Shown: positions 45,279 to 55,399, counted from the stretch's first letter. The stretch is DNA of 64,000 bases from Rapidithrix thailandica (GCF_039710355.1 NZ_JBDKWZ010000004.1:186001-250000), one strand, 5' to 3'. The notes: generated from the sequence alone by a model not told the origin. Made by a program: numbers and translations.

Positions 45279-46190
45279 TCATGATGTGGAACTGACCTCT
45301 TTTTGTAAAGTGACCCGTTCTATCAATTCTCTAACCCTGTCCAACTGTTTGGGATGAGGCGTATGCAATAAGTCGTTGGTCAAATGCCAGTAAATGGTAG
45401 CATGAGCACCCCATCGGATGTAATAGGGAAGAAGCTCTTGTTCCTCCGGAGTCAAAGGCCTTTGATAGGCGTTTAAAAAACGATTCAGACATTCGGAAGA
45501 CAATACATTGTTTACAAAGCAAAAACCGTTGATAGCCACTCCTATATCAAAAAGAAAATGATCGGTACAGGCTTCTTCAAAATCAACAATTGCTCGCAAC
45601 CGGTTGCCTTGGAACAAGGTATTGTCCGGGAAGATATCTCCGTGAACCAACCCGTTGGGTAATGGGTGGCTTAAGGGCTCGGCAAGGGCTTTTGTTTCCT
45701 GTACAAAATACTCAAAAATATCCGGGTACTGATAGGGAGCCGAGTCGAATTTTTCAATCAATATATGGCAATTGGAAAAAGCCAAAGAGTTGACTTTTCG
45801 GAGATGTGGAGGCGCTTTGTGTTGATGTAGTATACTCATGGCCCGGGCTATTTCCGCAGCCGTTTCCGGGTTTACCTCCGGTTCCTTGCCTTCTACAAAG
45901 TCATACACCATCACCGGGCCTTCTTCCAGATGACTAATATACTTTCCGTCCTTCCGGGCTATAGGAAAGGCAGTAGGAAAGCGGATTTCCTTTAATAATT
46001 GCATCAAATCCAATTCATAAGCAATCATTTCCAACGGCTGCTGGGCACAGAGACGGAACAAGTAGCTGCCTTGATCCGTTTGCAACCGGTAATTCACATT
46101 GGCAAACCCGCTATTGAGTTTGTCAAGAGATTGGAGTTGCCCCAGTGAATAGGATTGCAGGAGTGTTTCTATCGTAGTTAATGTAAGCAT
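45279..46190 (-). CDS. Homoserine kinase type II-like phosphotransferase
   Basis: This 303-residue protein has the aminoglycoside-phosphotransferase fold: GSYLFRLC with an ATP-binding strand, catalytic LVHGDIFPDN (Asp185, Asn190), and IVDFEEACTD with metal-binding Asp203. The wording of LVHGDIFPDNTLF and DFEEACTDHFLFDIGVAINGFCFV is close to ThrB-type II homoserine kinases, which phosphorylate homoserine in threonine synthesis. Its position upstream of lysA favours this function; other small-substrate kinases of the APH family are possible. The start chosen is the first ATG. Confidence 0.82.
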   Translation of the reverse strand: MLTLTTIETLLQSYSLGQLQSLDKLNSGFANVNYRLQTDQGSYLFRLCAQQPLEMIAYELDLMQLLKEIRFPTAFPIARKDGKYISHLEEGPVMVYDFVEGKEPEVNPETAAEIARAMSILHQHKAPPHLRKVNSLAFSNCHILIEKFDSAPYQYPDIFEYFVQETKALAEPLSHPLPNGLVHGDIFPDNTLFQGNRLRAIVDFEEACTDHFLFDIGVAINGFCFVNNVLSSECLNRFLNAYQRPLTPEEQELLPYYIRWGAHATIYWHLTNDLLHTPHPKQLDRVRELIERVTLQKEVSSTS

Positions 46191-46228
46191 TCTTCTCTAT
46201 TGTCGTCGGTTTGATTATTCGGAATTTT

Positions 46229-46255
46229 CCTCCGGTTGTTTTCAATAACCGGAGG
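46229..46255. terminator. Hairpin between GH2 and homoserine kinase genes
   Basis: CCTCCGGTT (46229-46237) pairs with AACCGGAGG (46247-46255). The T-run is on the plus strand, although both flanking genes are on the minus strand, so it is a weak terminator for the GH2 gene. Confidence 0.45.
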
Positions 46256-46272
46256 CTTTTTATCCACTTTTT

Positions 46273-49200
46273 TCAAATTTCTTTATGTGCTTTTAAGGCT
46301 TGTTTACTCAATTGTACCGGGTCTTCGAGTCCTACCTGATAAGGCCGGAGCCGGAATGAATAGGAGTACTCCTGTGGATACAATGTGTATTCGGGGTGCG
46401 TTTTAGCCCCCCAACTGTTGTCCCCACCTACGCCCATTTGTTTATAGTCAAGGTTAAAGGTAGTCAAATCTTTGGGTTTAATATCAATGCTATGGCGTTG
46501 TGGTCCCAATACCCGGTCGAGGTCTAGCATAGGAAAGGGATAAGCACTGACTTCCAAGAGTGGTTCACCTACAGCCAACAAACCAATGCCCTCTTTAGAG
46601 GTGAGTGCCGCCCAACGGACATCCGTTTTATTTCCCGTTTCCTGTGGGCGAACATAGTTGTGGTACTGCTCGTTTACGGGGCCTTGGTACTTTCCGATAG
46701 CGGCTCCGGTTTTACGGTCCCAATAGCTTTCATGTGGCCCGCGACCCAACCATTCCAGTTGATTGAATTCCGCAGGTAATGTCATGGTCATACCAAAGCG
46801 GGGCAATTCGGGCAGGCTGTCACTTCCGGGAGTAAAGTGGTTTTCCACCAACACATCGCCACTACCAAATACCGTATATTGTGTGCGATAGGTGGAATTC
46901 CCCGCAGGTACTTGAGCCTGGACTTCAATCTGGATTTCTTGGGAAGAAAGGACTTTGGCGGAACTACGGGTGATTTTGAGGTTTTGTCCCGCCTCTCTCC
47001 ATATTTCACACCTCCGGGGCATTTCATTTCCTAAATCATTGTCATTGGGAGGGCGCCAGAAGTTCGGCCGCAAGCCTTCTTTAACCAATTCTTTTCCCAT
47101 GTATTGCCAACGGGTAATTTTTCCTTTTTGACGGTCGATTACTAAACGGAAGTTTTCCCCTTTCACCAAAAGCTTTTCTTTATTTTCTTCCAAAGTAACA
47201 GGAGGCATCTTGGTCAGGTCCGTATGGGTAGCAGGTGTATCCCAGGGCAGTTGCATTTGGTCCCAGGCTATTTCATGGCCTTGTGGTACCAAAGGTGCTT
47301 CGTGCCGGGTGACAGCTTTTACTTTAAGAAAATACTCGGTACCGGCCTGGGTTTGGATATTGGGAAGTACCAGGGTGATTTCTTTTTTGGCATGGGGCGG
47401 CAGGTTAGTCACTGGCAAAGTGGCTTGTGCAATGACTTCCCCGTTGGCTTCCAATTCCCATGAAAGGATATATTGGTTCAGGTTGGTAAAATCAAATTTG
47501 TTCCATAGAGCGATCTTGCCTTTGCTTAAATCTACCGGAAGTGCTTTAATGGGTTGATAAACTTTTTTTACTTCATAAATATGCGGATGTGGCTCGCGGT
47601 TGGCATCTACCAGGCCGTTGATACAGAAATTAGAGTCATTTTTTACCGGAAGATGATCGAAGTCTCCTCCATATACAAAGTACTTTTCTCCTTCTTTTGT
47701 CTCTCGTAAAAGGCCTTGGTCTACCCAGTCCCAGATAAATCCTCCTTGCAAGTGTTCGTACTTTTCGATGACATCCCAATAGTCTTGTAAGTTACCTACA
47801 CTGTTGCCCATTGCATGAGCATATTCGCATAGAATCAACGGACGGGTAGGACTGTTTTGAGCAAACTTTTCAATCTTTTCGATCGAGTGGTACATAGGGG
47901 CTTGAATGTCTGTATACTCTGAGTATTGGGCCATTTCATACTGTACCGGTCGGGAGTCGTCCCGTTGTTTTACCCATTGGTAAGTTTCTTTAAAACACAC
48001 TCCGAATCCGGCTTCATTTCCTAAAGACCAAGTGATGATGGACGGGTAGTTTTTGTCGCGTTCCACCATGCGAACCGTGCGGTCGAGGTGGGCGGGAATC
48101 CATTCCGGCTTGTTGGCTAATGTGATGGCGGTATCGTATATTTCATACCCGTGTGATTCGATATTGGCCTCGTCTACCACATACAAACCGTATTCGTCAC
48201 AGAGCTCATACCAACGCTTGTGGTTGGGATAGTGGCTGGCCCGCACCGCATTGAGATTGTATTGCTTCATCAAACGGATGTCTTTCAACATGGAGGCCTC
48301 ATCCACTACATGCCCGGTGGTGGGGTCGTGTTCGTGGCGGTTCACACCTCTGAGAGTAACTTTTGTTCCATTGACCAATAACAAACCGTCTTTGATCTCT
48401 ACCTTCCGGAAACCGGTTTTACATGTTGTGGCTTCTATTACTTGTCCTTGTACATCTTTTAAAATAAGTAAGACGGTATAAAGGTTGGGAGTTTCTGCCG
48501 TCCATTTTTTAGGCTTGGGAACCCGGGCCGAGAGGCGTATATTTTTGTTTTCTCCAGGTGAAACAGGTTCGATTTTTTGACTTAAATTGAGTAAGGCTTT
48601 GGAAGTGTCAGCGCTTTCCAATAAATACACTTGCAACGAATGGGCAGTGCTTGGTTTCTGTCGATAATTGATGATTTCAGCATCTACCGAGAAGACTCCT
48701 TCGGTATAATCCTCTGCCAAACCGGCTTTGATAAAGAAATCCCGCAAATGCACTTTGGGTGTGGCGTATACCCAAACACCTCGTTCGAAGCCACTCAAAC
48801 GCCAAAAATCCTGATCTTCCAGGTAGCTGCCATCCGACCAGCGGTAGACTTCCACAGCCAAGCTGTTTTCACCCTTTCGAACATAGGAGGTAATGTTGAA
48901 TTCGGCCGGTAATTTGGAACCTTGGCTATACCCGACTTTTTCGCCATTCACCCATACATAAAAAGCCGAACGGACCGAGCCAAAGTGGATGAATATTTCT
49001 TGACCGTCCCAGGCCTCAGGGATTTGAAAAGTGTGGCGATAAGAACCCACCGGGTTGTAGTCATGAGGAATATGAGGCCAGTTGGCAGGAAAAGGATAGC
49101 TAACATCCAGGTAATGAGGAACCCCATGGCCGTTGAGTTCCCAGTTGCCGGGTACGGGCATTTCACCCCATTGACTGAAATCAAAATCTTCTTGATAAAA

Positions 49201-49506
49201 GTCTACCGGTCGGTCGGCCGGCTTTCTGGACCAGTGAAATTTCCAGTTGCCATTTAAATTTTGATAGTTGCCGGCTTGTTCAGGCATATTGGCCATAGCC
49301 TGTTCTACGGAAGTAAACGGGAAAAATTCCGCATGGGCCTTTTCTTTATTGCGTTCGAATATTTGTTCGTTTTCCCAGTCGTGTTGTGTTTGATCGGAAG
49401 TATTGTGGCCCGGGGATGTACAGGCATGATATAAAAGTGTAGACAGTAGTGTCAGTAGTATCCATACCCTTTTAGGGTAGGCGTAGTATCGTATTTTCAT
49501 TTTCAT
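46273..49506 (-). CDS. GH2 beta-galactosidase-like lipoprotein
   Basis: This 1077-residue glycosidase starts with a lipoprotein signal (LSTLLYHAC). The GH2 layout is complete: jelly-roll (about 60-260), immunoglobulin-like domain, TIM barrel with acid/base Glu498 (SLGNEAGFG) and nucleophile Glu561 (ILCEYAHAMGN), then a further domain and a beta-galactosidase small-chain-like C-terminal domain. YAHAMGN is typical of LacZ/EbgA-type beta-galactosidases. It should act on galactose-containing oligosaccharides at the cell surface or periplasm. It sits upstream of the aspartate-family cluster, and carries the fecR-like 14-base motif ahead of its start. Confidence 0.93.
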   Translation of the reverse strand: MKMKIRYYAYPKRVWILLTLLSTLLYHACTSPGHNTSDQTQHDWENEQIFERNKEKAHAEFFPFTSVEQAMANMPEQAGNYQNLNGNWKFHWSRKPADRPVDFYQEDFDFSQWGEMPVPGNWELNGHGVPHYLDVSYPFPANWPHIPHDYNPVGSYRHTFQIPEAWDGQEIFIHFGSVRSAFYVWVNGEKVGYSQGSKLPAEFNITSYVRKGENSLAVEVYRWSDGSYLEDQDFWRLSGFERGVWVYATPKVHLRDFFIKAGLAEDYTEGVFSVDAEIINYRQKPSTAHSLQVYLLESADTSKALLNLSQKIEPVSPGENKNIRLSARVPKPKKWTAETPNLYTVLLILKDVQGQVIEATTCKTGFRKVEIKDGLLLVNGTKVTLRGVNRHEHDPTTGHVVDEASMLKDIRLMKQYNLNAVRASHYPNHKRWYELCDEYGLYVVDEANIESHGYEIYDTAITLANKPEWIPAHLDRTVRMVERDKNYPSIITWSLGNEAGFGVCFKETYQWVKQRDDSRPVQYEMAQYSEYTDIQAPMYHSIEKIEKFAQNSPTRPLILCEYAHAMGNSVGNLQDYWDVIEKYEHLQGGFIWDWVDQGLLRETKEGEKYFVYGGDFDHLPVKNDSNFCINGLVDANREPHPHIYEVKKVYQPIKALPVDLSKGKIALWNKFDFTNLNQYILSWELEANGEVIAQATLPVTNLPPHAKKEITLVLPNIQTQAGTEYFLKVKAVTRHEAPLVPQGHEIAWDQMQLPWDTPATHTDLTKMPPVTLEENKEKLLVKGENFRLVIDRQKGKITRWQYMGKELVKEGLRPNFWRPPNDNDLGNEMPRRCEIWREAGQNLKITRSSAKVLSSQEIQIEVQAQVPAGNSTYRTQYTVFGSGDVLVENHFTPGSDSLPELPRFGMTMTLPAEFNQLEWLGRGPHESYWDRKTGAAIGKYQGPVNEQYHNYVRPQETGNKTDVRWAALTSKEGIGLLAVGEPLLEVSAYPFPMLDLDRVLGPQRHSIDIKPKDLTTFNLDYKQMGVGGDNSWGAKTHPEYTLYPQEYSYSFRLRPYQVGLEDPVQLSKQALKAHKEI

Positions 49507-50515
49507 CAGTTAATAATCGTTGTGGATTGTTGGTTAAGAGACCGGAAGAATTTAAATCTACTCACTTAGGGAAGGAATTTTTTTTCCGAAAGCCGGAAGA
49601 AGAAGATTTTTGTATAAAATACATTGCTCAAAGCCACTTCATAACAAGCTGAAAAACGGAGCTGTGAATGGTTAGGTCAGAAAAAACCCACTCACCAAAT
49701 CACTCATTCACCCATTCACCAAATCACAGCAACCCCCGCATTGATAGCCTGCCACAACAAGTGTTACTTTCAACCAGCCATGTTTGTTTTTCCACCTTTG
49801 ATCCTCTCTTTTACGGAGCGGGCTTAACAAGCTGAAAAACGGAGCCGTGAATGCTTACATCATAAAAAAAACACTCACCAAATCACTCACTCACCAAATC
49901 ACAGCAACCCCCGCATTGATAGCCTGCCACAATAAGCGTTACTTTCAACCAGCCATGTTCGTTTTTTCCACCTTTGATCCTCTCTTTTACGAAGCGGGCT
50001 TAATAAGCTGAAAAACGGAGCCGTGAATGCTTACATCAGAAAAAATCCACTCACCAAATCACTCATTCACCCATTCACCAAATCACAGCAACCCCCCGCA
50101 TTGATCGCCTGCCACAACAAGCGTTACTTTCAACCAGTCATGTTTGTTTTTCCACCTTTGATCCTTCAACCCTTCAATCCTTCAACCCTTACTTTTCACC
50201 AGTGTAAGTTAATTTTTAGCTGAAAAACAATCAGGGAATAGCATTAAGGTCAAAAAAGTGCCAGAACTTGAAAAGTTTCAGGGAGATTGGCTTAGAACTC
50301 TTACCTACCTTGGAGCTTATAAATTTCCTTTTTCACTTTAACGAAAATTACTGCCTATGAGAACAATTTGATACAAGCACAGGAAAATCCTTTTGCTAAG
50401 AGCAAGAGGAGAGAATTTTTTAGAGGAATAAGTAGAAAACTGTTGACGCAATCCCTACTCCTCCTCTAAGAAGTTTTTACAACAAACTATTCATTATAAA
50501 AATCTATACAAAAAT
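49507..50515. promoter_or_regulatory. Divergent regulatory gap with tandem repeats
   Basis: This stretch separates the divergent GH2 and second susC genes and contains no gene. On the minus strand it carries AAGTGAGTAGATTT (49567 to 49554), 47 bases before the GH2 start. A tandem array fills 49643-50165. An 8-base microrepeat, CCTTCAAC/T, is repeated three times at 50163-50186. About 330 bases of unique sequence then lead to susC. Confidence 0.7.
49643..50165. repeat. Tandem array of about 180-bp units
   Basis: Three units start at 49643, 49826 and 50002 with AACAAGCTGAAAAACGG or its one-base variant. Unit lengths are 183, 176 and about 164 (the third breaks off after CCTTTGATCC). They are over 90% identical by eye and differ mainly in the number of CACTCAC(C) micro-units in their middle. 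No protein spans them. Confidence 0.85.
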
Positions 50516-53500
50516 ATGAAATGGAAGAACTTTAAGTCCTTTCCGCTGAGGAATTTATTTCTGAACGGATTGTTCACCCAATGCCTATGGATAAGCATTG
50601 TTTTCACAGCGGTGGCCGCTTCTCCTTATGCTGAAGATAATATCCTGATTTCCGGAAAAGTAGTGGATCCTGATGGTGAACCTTTGCCAGGGGTGTCCAT
50701 TCTGGTGCAAGGCACCGCTACAGGGACTACTTCGGATATCAACGGAGAATATAAATTGACCGTTGCCGGGGGGAGTACTTTGGTTTTTAGTTATGTAGGG
50801 TATATCTCGCAAACCATTGAAGTTGGAAATCAATCAGTCTTAAACATTACCTTGGAGCCTGACTTGACCCAATTGGATGAAGTGGTAGTGGTGGGGTACG
50901 GAGAGCAAAGCCGGGCGACTATCACCGGGGCAGTGAGTAGGATGGATTCCAAAGACATCAAAAAAATTCCGGCTTCGAACCTTTCCTCTCTGATGGCCGG
51001 GCGGATTGCCGGGGTGTATGTAGACAATTGGACGGGTACACCTGGAACCTCTTCCAATATAAGAGTGCGGGCCAAAGATAGTTTCAATGATAATCCTCCT
51101 CTTTTTGTGATCGATGGGATTGTCCGGGAAAAGCGGGCTTTTGATGCATTAGACCCCAGCGAAATCAAGGAGATCAGTGTCTTGAAAGATGCGGCTTCGG
51201 CAGCCGTCTATGGGGTGAAAGCTTCGGGAGGAGTTATCCTGGTGACTACGGAAAGGGGCCAGAGTGGTAAAGCTCAAATCAACTATACCGCTACCTTCAG
51301 CTCGGAAAAACCCACGCAGTTGCCGGACATGATGTCCGCAGTGGATATTGCCAGACTGGCGAATAGTTATCTGCCCGAAACGGACAATAACTATTGGACG
51401 GAGGAGGAAATTGCCCATATCAAAACAGTGAATAACGGATATGGTTACGACAATTTGAATGAAGTCTACAAAACCCCCACTTCTAAGCGGCATGCCTTGA
51501 GTATCAAAGGAGGAAGCGATAAAATCCAATATTACCTGGGTGGTTCACTTTACGGACAGACGGGATTCCTCGATCCGCTGACTTATAACAAAAATACCCT
51601 TCGGGGAAATATAAGGGCCCAGTTGACAGAGGACTTGAGTGTATCACTCAATATGTCTAACATAAATACCAAGCGCAACAAGTATTATTGGACCTATGAT
51701 TGGGATGGAGACGATTTGTCCGATTTATGGAAAAAACTGCAGACCTGGCAGCCGTATATTCCTTTCTTTTCCGAAGAGGGCAAACCCTTAGATCTGGGTT
51801 GGCTGGGAAATGTGGCCGAGTTGATCAACAATTCGGGATACCGCAGGTACAAGGAACAGATTCAAAGTAATATCATTACTCTGGAATATAAAGTGCCCTT
51901 TGTGAAAGGCTTACGGCTGAAAGGTTCCTATGCTTTTGAAAAATACAATAGGCAGCAGAAATTATTTGCCAAAAAGCACCTATTGTACATCTCAGAACCT
52001 AATCAAGGAAAGATTTACTCCAGAAAGCTGACAGGAGGGACTACGATGAGCGGGCATCCAAGTACGGAGTTTCTTTATACCCAAAATATCTCTAACAGCT
52101 CTTACCAGTTAAATTTACAGGCGGACTACGAGCGTTCTTTCGGGAAGCACAACCTGGCCGCCACCTTCGTGTATGAACAACGCGAATGGGAAAATGGGGA
52201 TACTTATGGCAATCGCGACCGTTTCCCGATCCTGGTGAGAGATCAGTACTTTGCCACCAGTGGCGACCGTACGGATTCCTATGTAGGCGGTAGTGAAAGC
52301 GAAGGAGGGCAGCTCGCTTATGTTGGCCGGGTGAATTACGATTATGCCAAAAAGTATTTATTAAGCGCGTCTTTCCGTTATGACGGAAATTATTTGTTTG
52401 CTCCCGGGCATCAATATGGCTTTTTCCCGGCCGTTTCGGCCGGTTGGCGAATTTCCGAAGAGCCTTTCTTTAATCTCGGGTTTTTGGAAGAACTCAAAGT
52501 ACGTGCTTCCATGGGAACCTTAGGGAACGACCGGATCAACGGAGATCAGATAGCAGCATTCTTATGGCAGGAAACCTATAGACCGGACGATGGTTTCTAC
52601 TTTGGGGAAAACCCGAAAGAAACCAAAGGCGTTTGGTACGGAGGAAATAAAAACAGGTCGGTGACCTGGGAGAAATCCAGAACCTGGAATGCCGGGTTAG
52701 ATGTGGAGTTCTCCAACGGCATCTCCTTCACAACAGAGTATTGGTTCAAGCGTACTTTTGATATTCTCAGAGGGCGGCAAGTGACTGTACCCACTACTTT
52801 TGGGGCCAATTTACCTCCGGAGAATTACGGTATTGTAAATTCCAACGGTTTTGAATTTGAGTTGGCCTATGAGCGTACGACCGCCTCAGGGTTGAACTAT
52901 TATGTTTCGGGTAACTTTGCCTTTGGTAAAAACAAAGTGGTGGAAATCGATGTGAAGGAAAACGCCCAGGATTGGGAAAATCCGGTTGGGAAGCCCTTAG
53001 GCCGTATTACCGGATGGGAATACGATGGAATTATTCGTACCCAGGCGGATCTGGATGCCTTGCCGGACGACTGGAGAATCTTTGGCCATACTCCGCAGTT
53101 GGGAATGGCCAATTACAAAGACCTGAGCGGCCCGGATGGAAAACCGGATGGAAAAATTGACGGTTATGATCAAACGATCCTGCATAATTATTCATCTGCT
53201 CCGGTTAGTTATGGGCTTACCTTGGGCAGTTTCTGGAAAGGTTTTAGCATAGAATTATTCTTTCAAGGAATGGCCGGGCATCAGAAGCAAATAGTGGCAC
53301 AAGATCCCTATCCTCATACAAGAATTTACAGTATATGGGAAGATTATTGGTCCGCGGACAATCCCAATGCCAGTATGCCTAGCCCCAATATTGCTTGGAC
53401 CGGAACCTACAATCGTACTTCCGGTTTGTGGTTGCGCAATGCCAGTTTTGTACGTCTGAAAAACATCAATGTAAGCTATAGCTTGCCTAAAAAGCTGACA

Positions 53501-53653
53501 GGAAAAGCCGGCTTGCAGGATATACAGTTGTTTTTCAATGCCACCAACCTGTTCCACTTGAGCAAGTTCAAAACTTATGACCCTGAAGTCAAACATGCCG
53601 GAGTCTATCCCAATATGAAAAACTTTAGTGGTGGAATAAGCGTGACACTTTAA
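50516..53653 (+). CDS. SusC/RagA TonB-dependent transporter
   Basis: This 1045-residue outer-membrane transporter has a signal peptide (about 1-36), a CarboxypepD_reg-like domain (about 42-120, ISGKVVDPDGEPLPGVSILV), a plug (about 120-240, DEVVVVGYGEQSRATITGAVS) and a beta-barrel of about 800 residues ending in GGISVTL. It lacks the STN domain of the first locus, so it is not signalled through FecR. It should import glycan pieces with TonB. The SusD gene follows after 21 bases and the regulator is possibly the AraC-type protein at 62089. Confidence 0.95.
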   Translation: MKWKNFKSFPLRNLFLNGLFTQCLWISIVFTAVAASPYAEDNILISGKVVDPDGEPLPGVSILVQGTATGTTSDINGEYKLTVAGGSTLVFSYVGYISQTIEVGNQSVLNITLEPDLTQLDEVVVVGYGEQSRATITGAVSRMDSKDIKKIPASNLSSLMAGRIAGVYVDNWTGTPGTSSNIRVRAKDSFNDNPPLFVIDGIVREKRAFDALDPSEIKEISVLKDAASAAVYGVKASGGVILVTTERGQSGKAQINYTATFSSEKPTQLPDMMSAVDIARLANSYLPETDNNYWTEEEIAHIKTVNNGYGYDNLNEVYKTPTSKRHALSIKGGSDKIQYYLGGSLYGQTGFLDPLTYNKNTLRGNIRAQLTEDLSVSLNMSNINTKRNKYYWTYDWDGDDLSDLWKKLQTWQPYIPFFSEEGKPLDLGWLGNVAELINNSGYRRYKEQIQSNIITLEYKVPFVKGLRLKGSYAFEKYNRQQKLFAKKHLLYISEPNQGKIYSRKLTGGTTMSGHPSTEFLYTQNISNSSYQLNLQADYERSFGKHNLAATFVYEQREWENGDTYGNRDRFPILVRDQYFATSGDRTDSYVGGSESEGGQLAYVGRVNYDYAKKYLLSASFRYDGNYLFAPGHQYGFFPAVSAGWRISEEPFFNLGFLEELKVRASMGTLGNDRINGDQIAAFLWQETYRPDDGFYFGENPKETKGVWYGGNKNRSVTWEKSRTWNAGLDVEFSNGISFTTEYWFKRTFDILRGRQVTVPTTFGANLPPENYGIVNSNGFEFELAYERTTASGLNYYVSGNFAFGKNKVVEIDVKENAQDWENPVGKPLGRITGWEYDGIIRTQADLDALPDDWRIFGHTPQLGMANYKDLSGPDGKPDGKIDGYDQTILHNYSSAPVSYGLTLGSFWKGFSIELFFQGMAGHQKQIVAQDPYPHTRIYSIWEDYWSADNPNASMPSPNIAWTGTYNRTSGLWLRNASFVRLKNINVSYSLPKKLTGKAGLQDIQLFFNATNLFHLSKFKTYDPEVKHAGVYPNMKNFSGGISVTL

Positions 53654-53674
53654 TTCTTGAATCAAACTGTTAGA

Positions 53675-55399
53675 ATGATGAAAATGAAATTTTATACCCT
53701 ATGCTTATCGGTAGTGGCATTCCTATCGGTAAGTTGTGAAGATGTGTTGGATAAGGAAAATTTAGGAGCGATCAACCCACAAGATGTGTGGAATGATTAT
53801 TTCTTGGCCCAGGCTTATGTTGACAATATTTACAGCAAACTAATGCCAGAGTGGAGCTACAGTTCGGGAGGAGCCTCGGATGAAGCTCCCGGTGACGGCT
53901 TTACTTTGAATGATTTTTTGAAGGGAAATGCAACCATCGATACTGAAGACATTTGGCACTATTCCACCATCCGTAAGATTAATATCTTATTACAGGAGGT
54001 GGAAAAAGGAAGCCTGAAACCTGATGAAATTGACAAACTCAAGGGACAAGCTTTGTTTTGGAGGGCTTGGGCCTACTTCGATATGGTGAAACGTTATGGA
54101 GGTGTACCTTTGATCCTGCAGCCTCAAGATCGCGAAGACGAGGATGCTATTCTTGTAAGTAGAAATAAAACTTCCGAATGTATCCTACAAATGGAAGAGG
54201 ACTTAAATCATGCAATTGACTTGCTTCCTGACAGTTGGAACGGGGTGGATTACGGACGGATTGATAAAGGAGTAGCGATGGCTTTCAAAGGCCGGGTGTT
54301 GTTGTACTATGCCAGTCCGCAGTTTACCCCCAACGGAGACCAGGCCAGATGGCAAAAGGCCTATGAAGCCAATAAAGCCGCGGTGGACTTTCTGGATGGC
54401 CAGGGAAAAGGATTATTTGCCGATTTTGCTGAAGTTTGGTACGAGGAGCAAAATAAGGAGGCCGTCATGTTTCATCGCTATTTTCACCCCGGCCATACCA
54501 GTAACCAGAACTTATTGCGTCCTATTTGGGCCACCCGGGACAACGTAGGTGGGGACCGCCCCACTATCGACCTGGTGAATGCCTTCCCCATGAAAGACGG
54601 GAGTGATTTCGACCCCAACGGAGGGTATCAGGATTTTTGGAAAAATCGCGACCAACGCTTTTATGCCACGGTTGCTTATACCGGAAGCGATTATGGTATT
54701 CCTAAATTGCAACCGGGAGGGGTGAACGAAGGGTATTTGTGGAATTATAAAGATGCCAATGGCAATTTTATCGAGTATGAGTTGTATGAAGAAGGAGGAA
54801 ACAATTACACTGGTTTTTACCGGAATAAAGCCCTGGACAAAACGATTACGCCCCAAACTATTGACCAATGTGGCATCGACTGGATTGAAATCCGGTATGC
54901 GGAAGTATTGATGAACTATGGCGAAGCGGCCAACGAAATTGGCAAAACGGACGAAGCGCTGACAGTGCTTTACAAAATACGTGAACGGGCTGGTATCGAA
55001 GCCGGTAGCGGGAATTACGGCATTGCGGAGTCGTCCAAAGAGGCCCTTCGGGAGCGCTATATGAAGGAGCGGCAGGTGGAATTTGCCTTTGAAGGAAAGC
55101 GTTGGTGGGATTTGCGCAGATGGAGAAGGTTTGATGTGTTGAATAACCTGGGGAGAAGACATGCGCTGTTCTTTCAGTTAAAATCCAATGCGGTGAAACC
55201 CAGTGGCTGGGACGACCTCAATGCGGTAGGTTCTTTGTTCGACTTCATTTACACAGATGTAGAACAAGCGGCAGGAGAAGCGTTTAACCTGCAAGAGGAG
55301 TATTACTTTTACGGGATTCCCAAAAAGCATCTGGATGTAAACAGCAACCTGGAGCAAACTCAAGGTTGGGACGGAGGAACTTTTGACCCGTTGCAATAA
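53675..55399 (+). CDS. SusD/RagB-type binding lipoprotein
   Basis: I chose the ATG at 53675 (574 residues) over a TTG at 53657 because it gives a normal lipoprotein signal (FYTLCLSVVAFLSVSC). SusD features are an N-terminal VLDKENLGAINPQDVW, the TPR-like segment ALFWRAWAYFDMVKRYGGVP, and the C-terminal MKERQVEFAFEGKRWWDLRRWRRF with a final PKKHLDVNSNLEQTQGW. It binds glycan on the cell surface for the adjacent SusC. It is 21 bases after the transporter gene and is followed by a strong terminator. Confidence 0.95.
   Translation: MMKMKFYTLCLSVVAFLSVSCEDVLDKENLGAINPQDVWNDYFLAQAYVDNIYSKLMPEWSYSSGGASDEAPGDGFTLNDFLKGNATIDTEDIWHYSTIRKINILLQEVEKGSLKPDEIDKLKGQALFWRAWAYFDMVKRYGGVPLILQPQDREDEDAILVSRNKTSECILQMEEDLNHAIDLLPDSWNGVDYGRIDKGVAMAFKGRVLLYYASPQFTPNGDQARWQKAYEANKAAVDFLDGQGKGLFADFAEVWYEEQNKEAVMFHRYFHPGHTSNQNLLRPIWATRDNVGGDRPTIDLVNAFPMKDGSDFDPNGGYQDFWKNRDQRFYATVAYTGSDYGIPKLQPGGVNEGYLWNYKDANGNFIEYELYEEGGNNYTGFYRNKALDKTITPQTIDQCGIDWIEIRYAEVLMNYGEAANEIGKTDEALTVLYKIRERAGIEAGSGNYGIAESSKEALRERYMKERQVEFAFEGKRWWDLRRWRRFDVLNNLGRRHALFFQLKSNAVKPSGWDDLNAVGSLFDFIYTDVEQAAGEAFNLQEEYYFYGIPKKHLDVNSNLEQTQGWDGGTFDPLQ

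Noticed and set aside
49643..50165. CRISPR array
   Set aside because: The repeat units are about 180 bases long and adjoin directly, without short repeats separated by unique spacers, and no cas genes are near.
50023..50223. Small plus-strand protein in the tandem array
   Set aside because: The frame is built from tandem-repeat sequence and low-complexity Pro/Asn/Ser codons, with no sign of a real gene.
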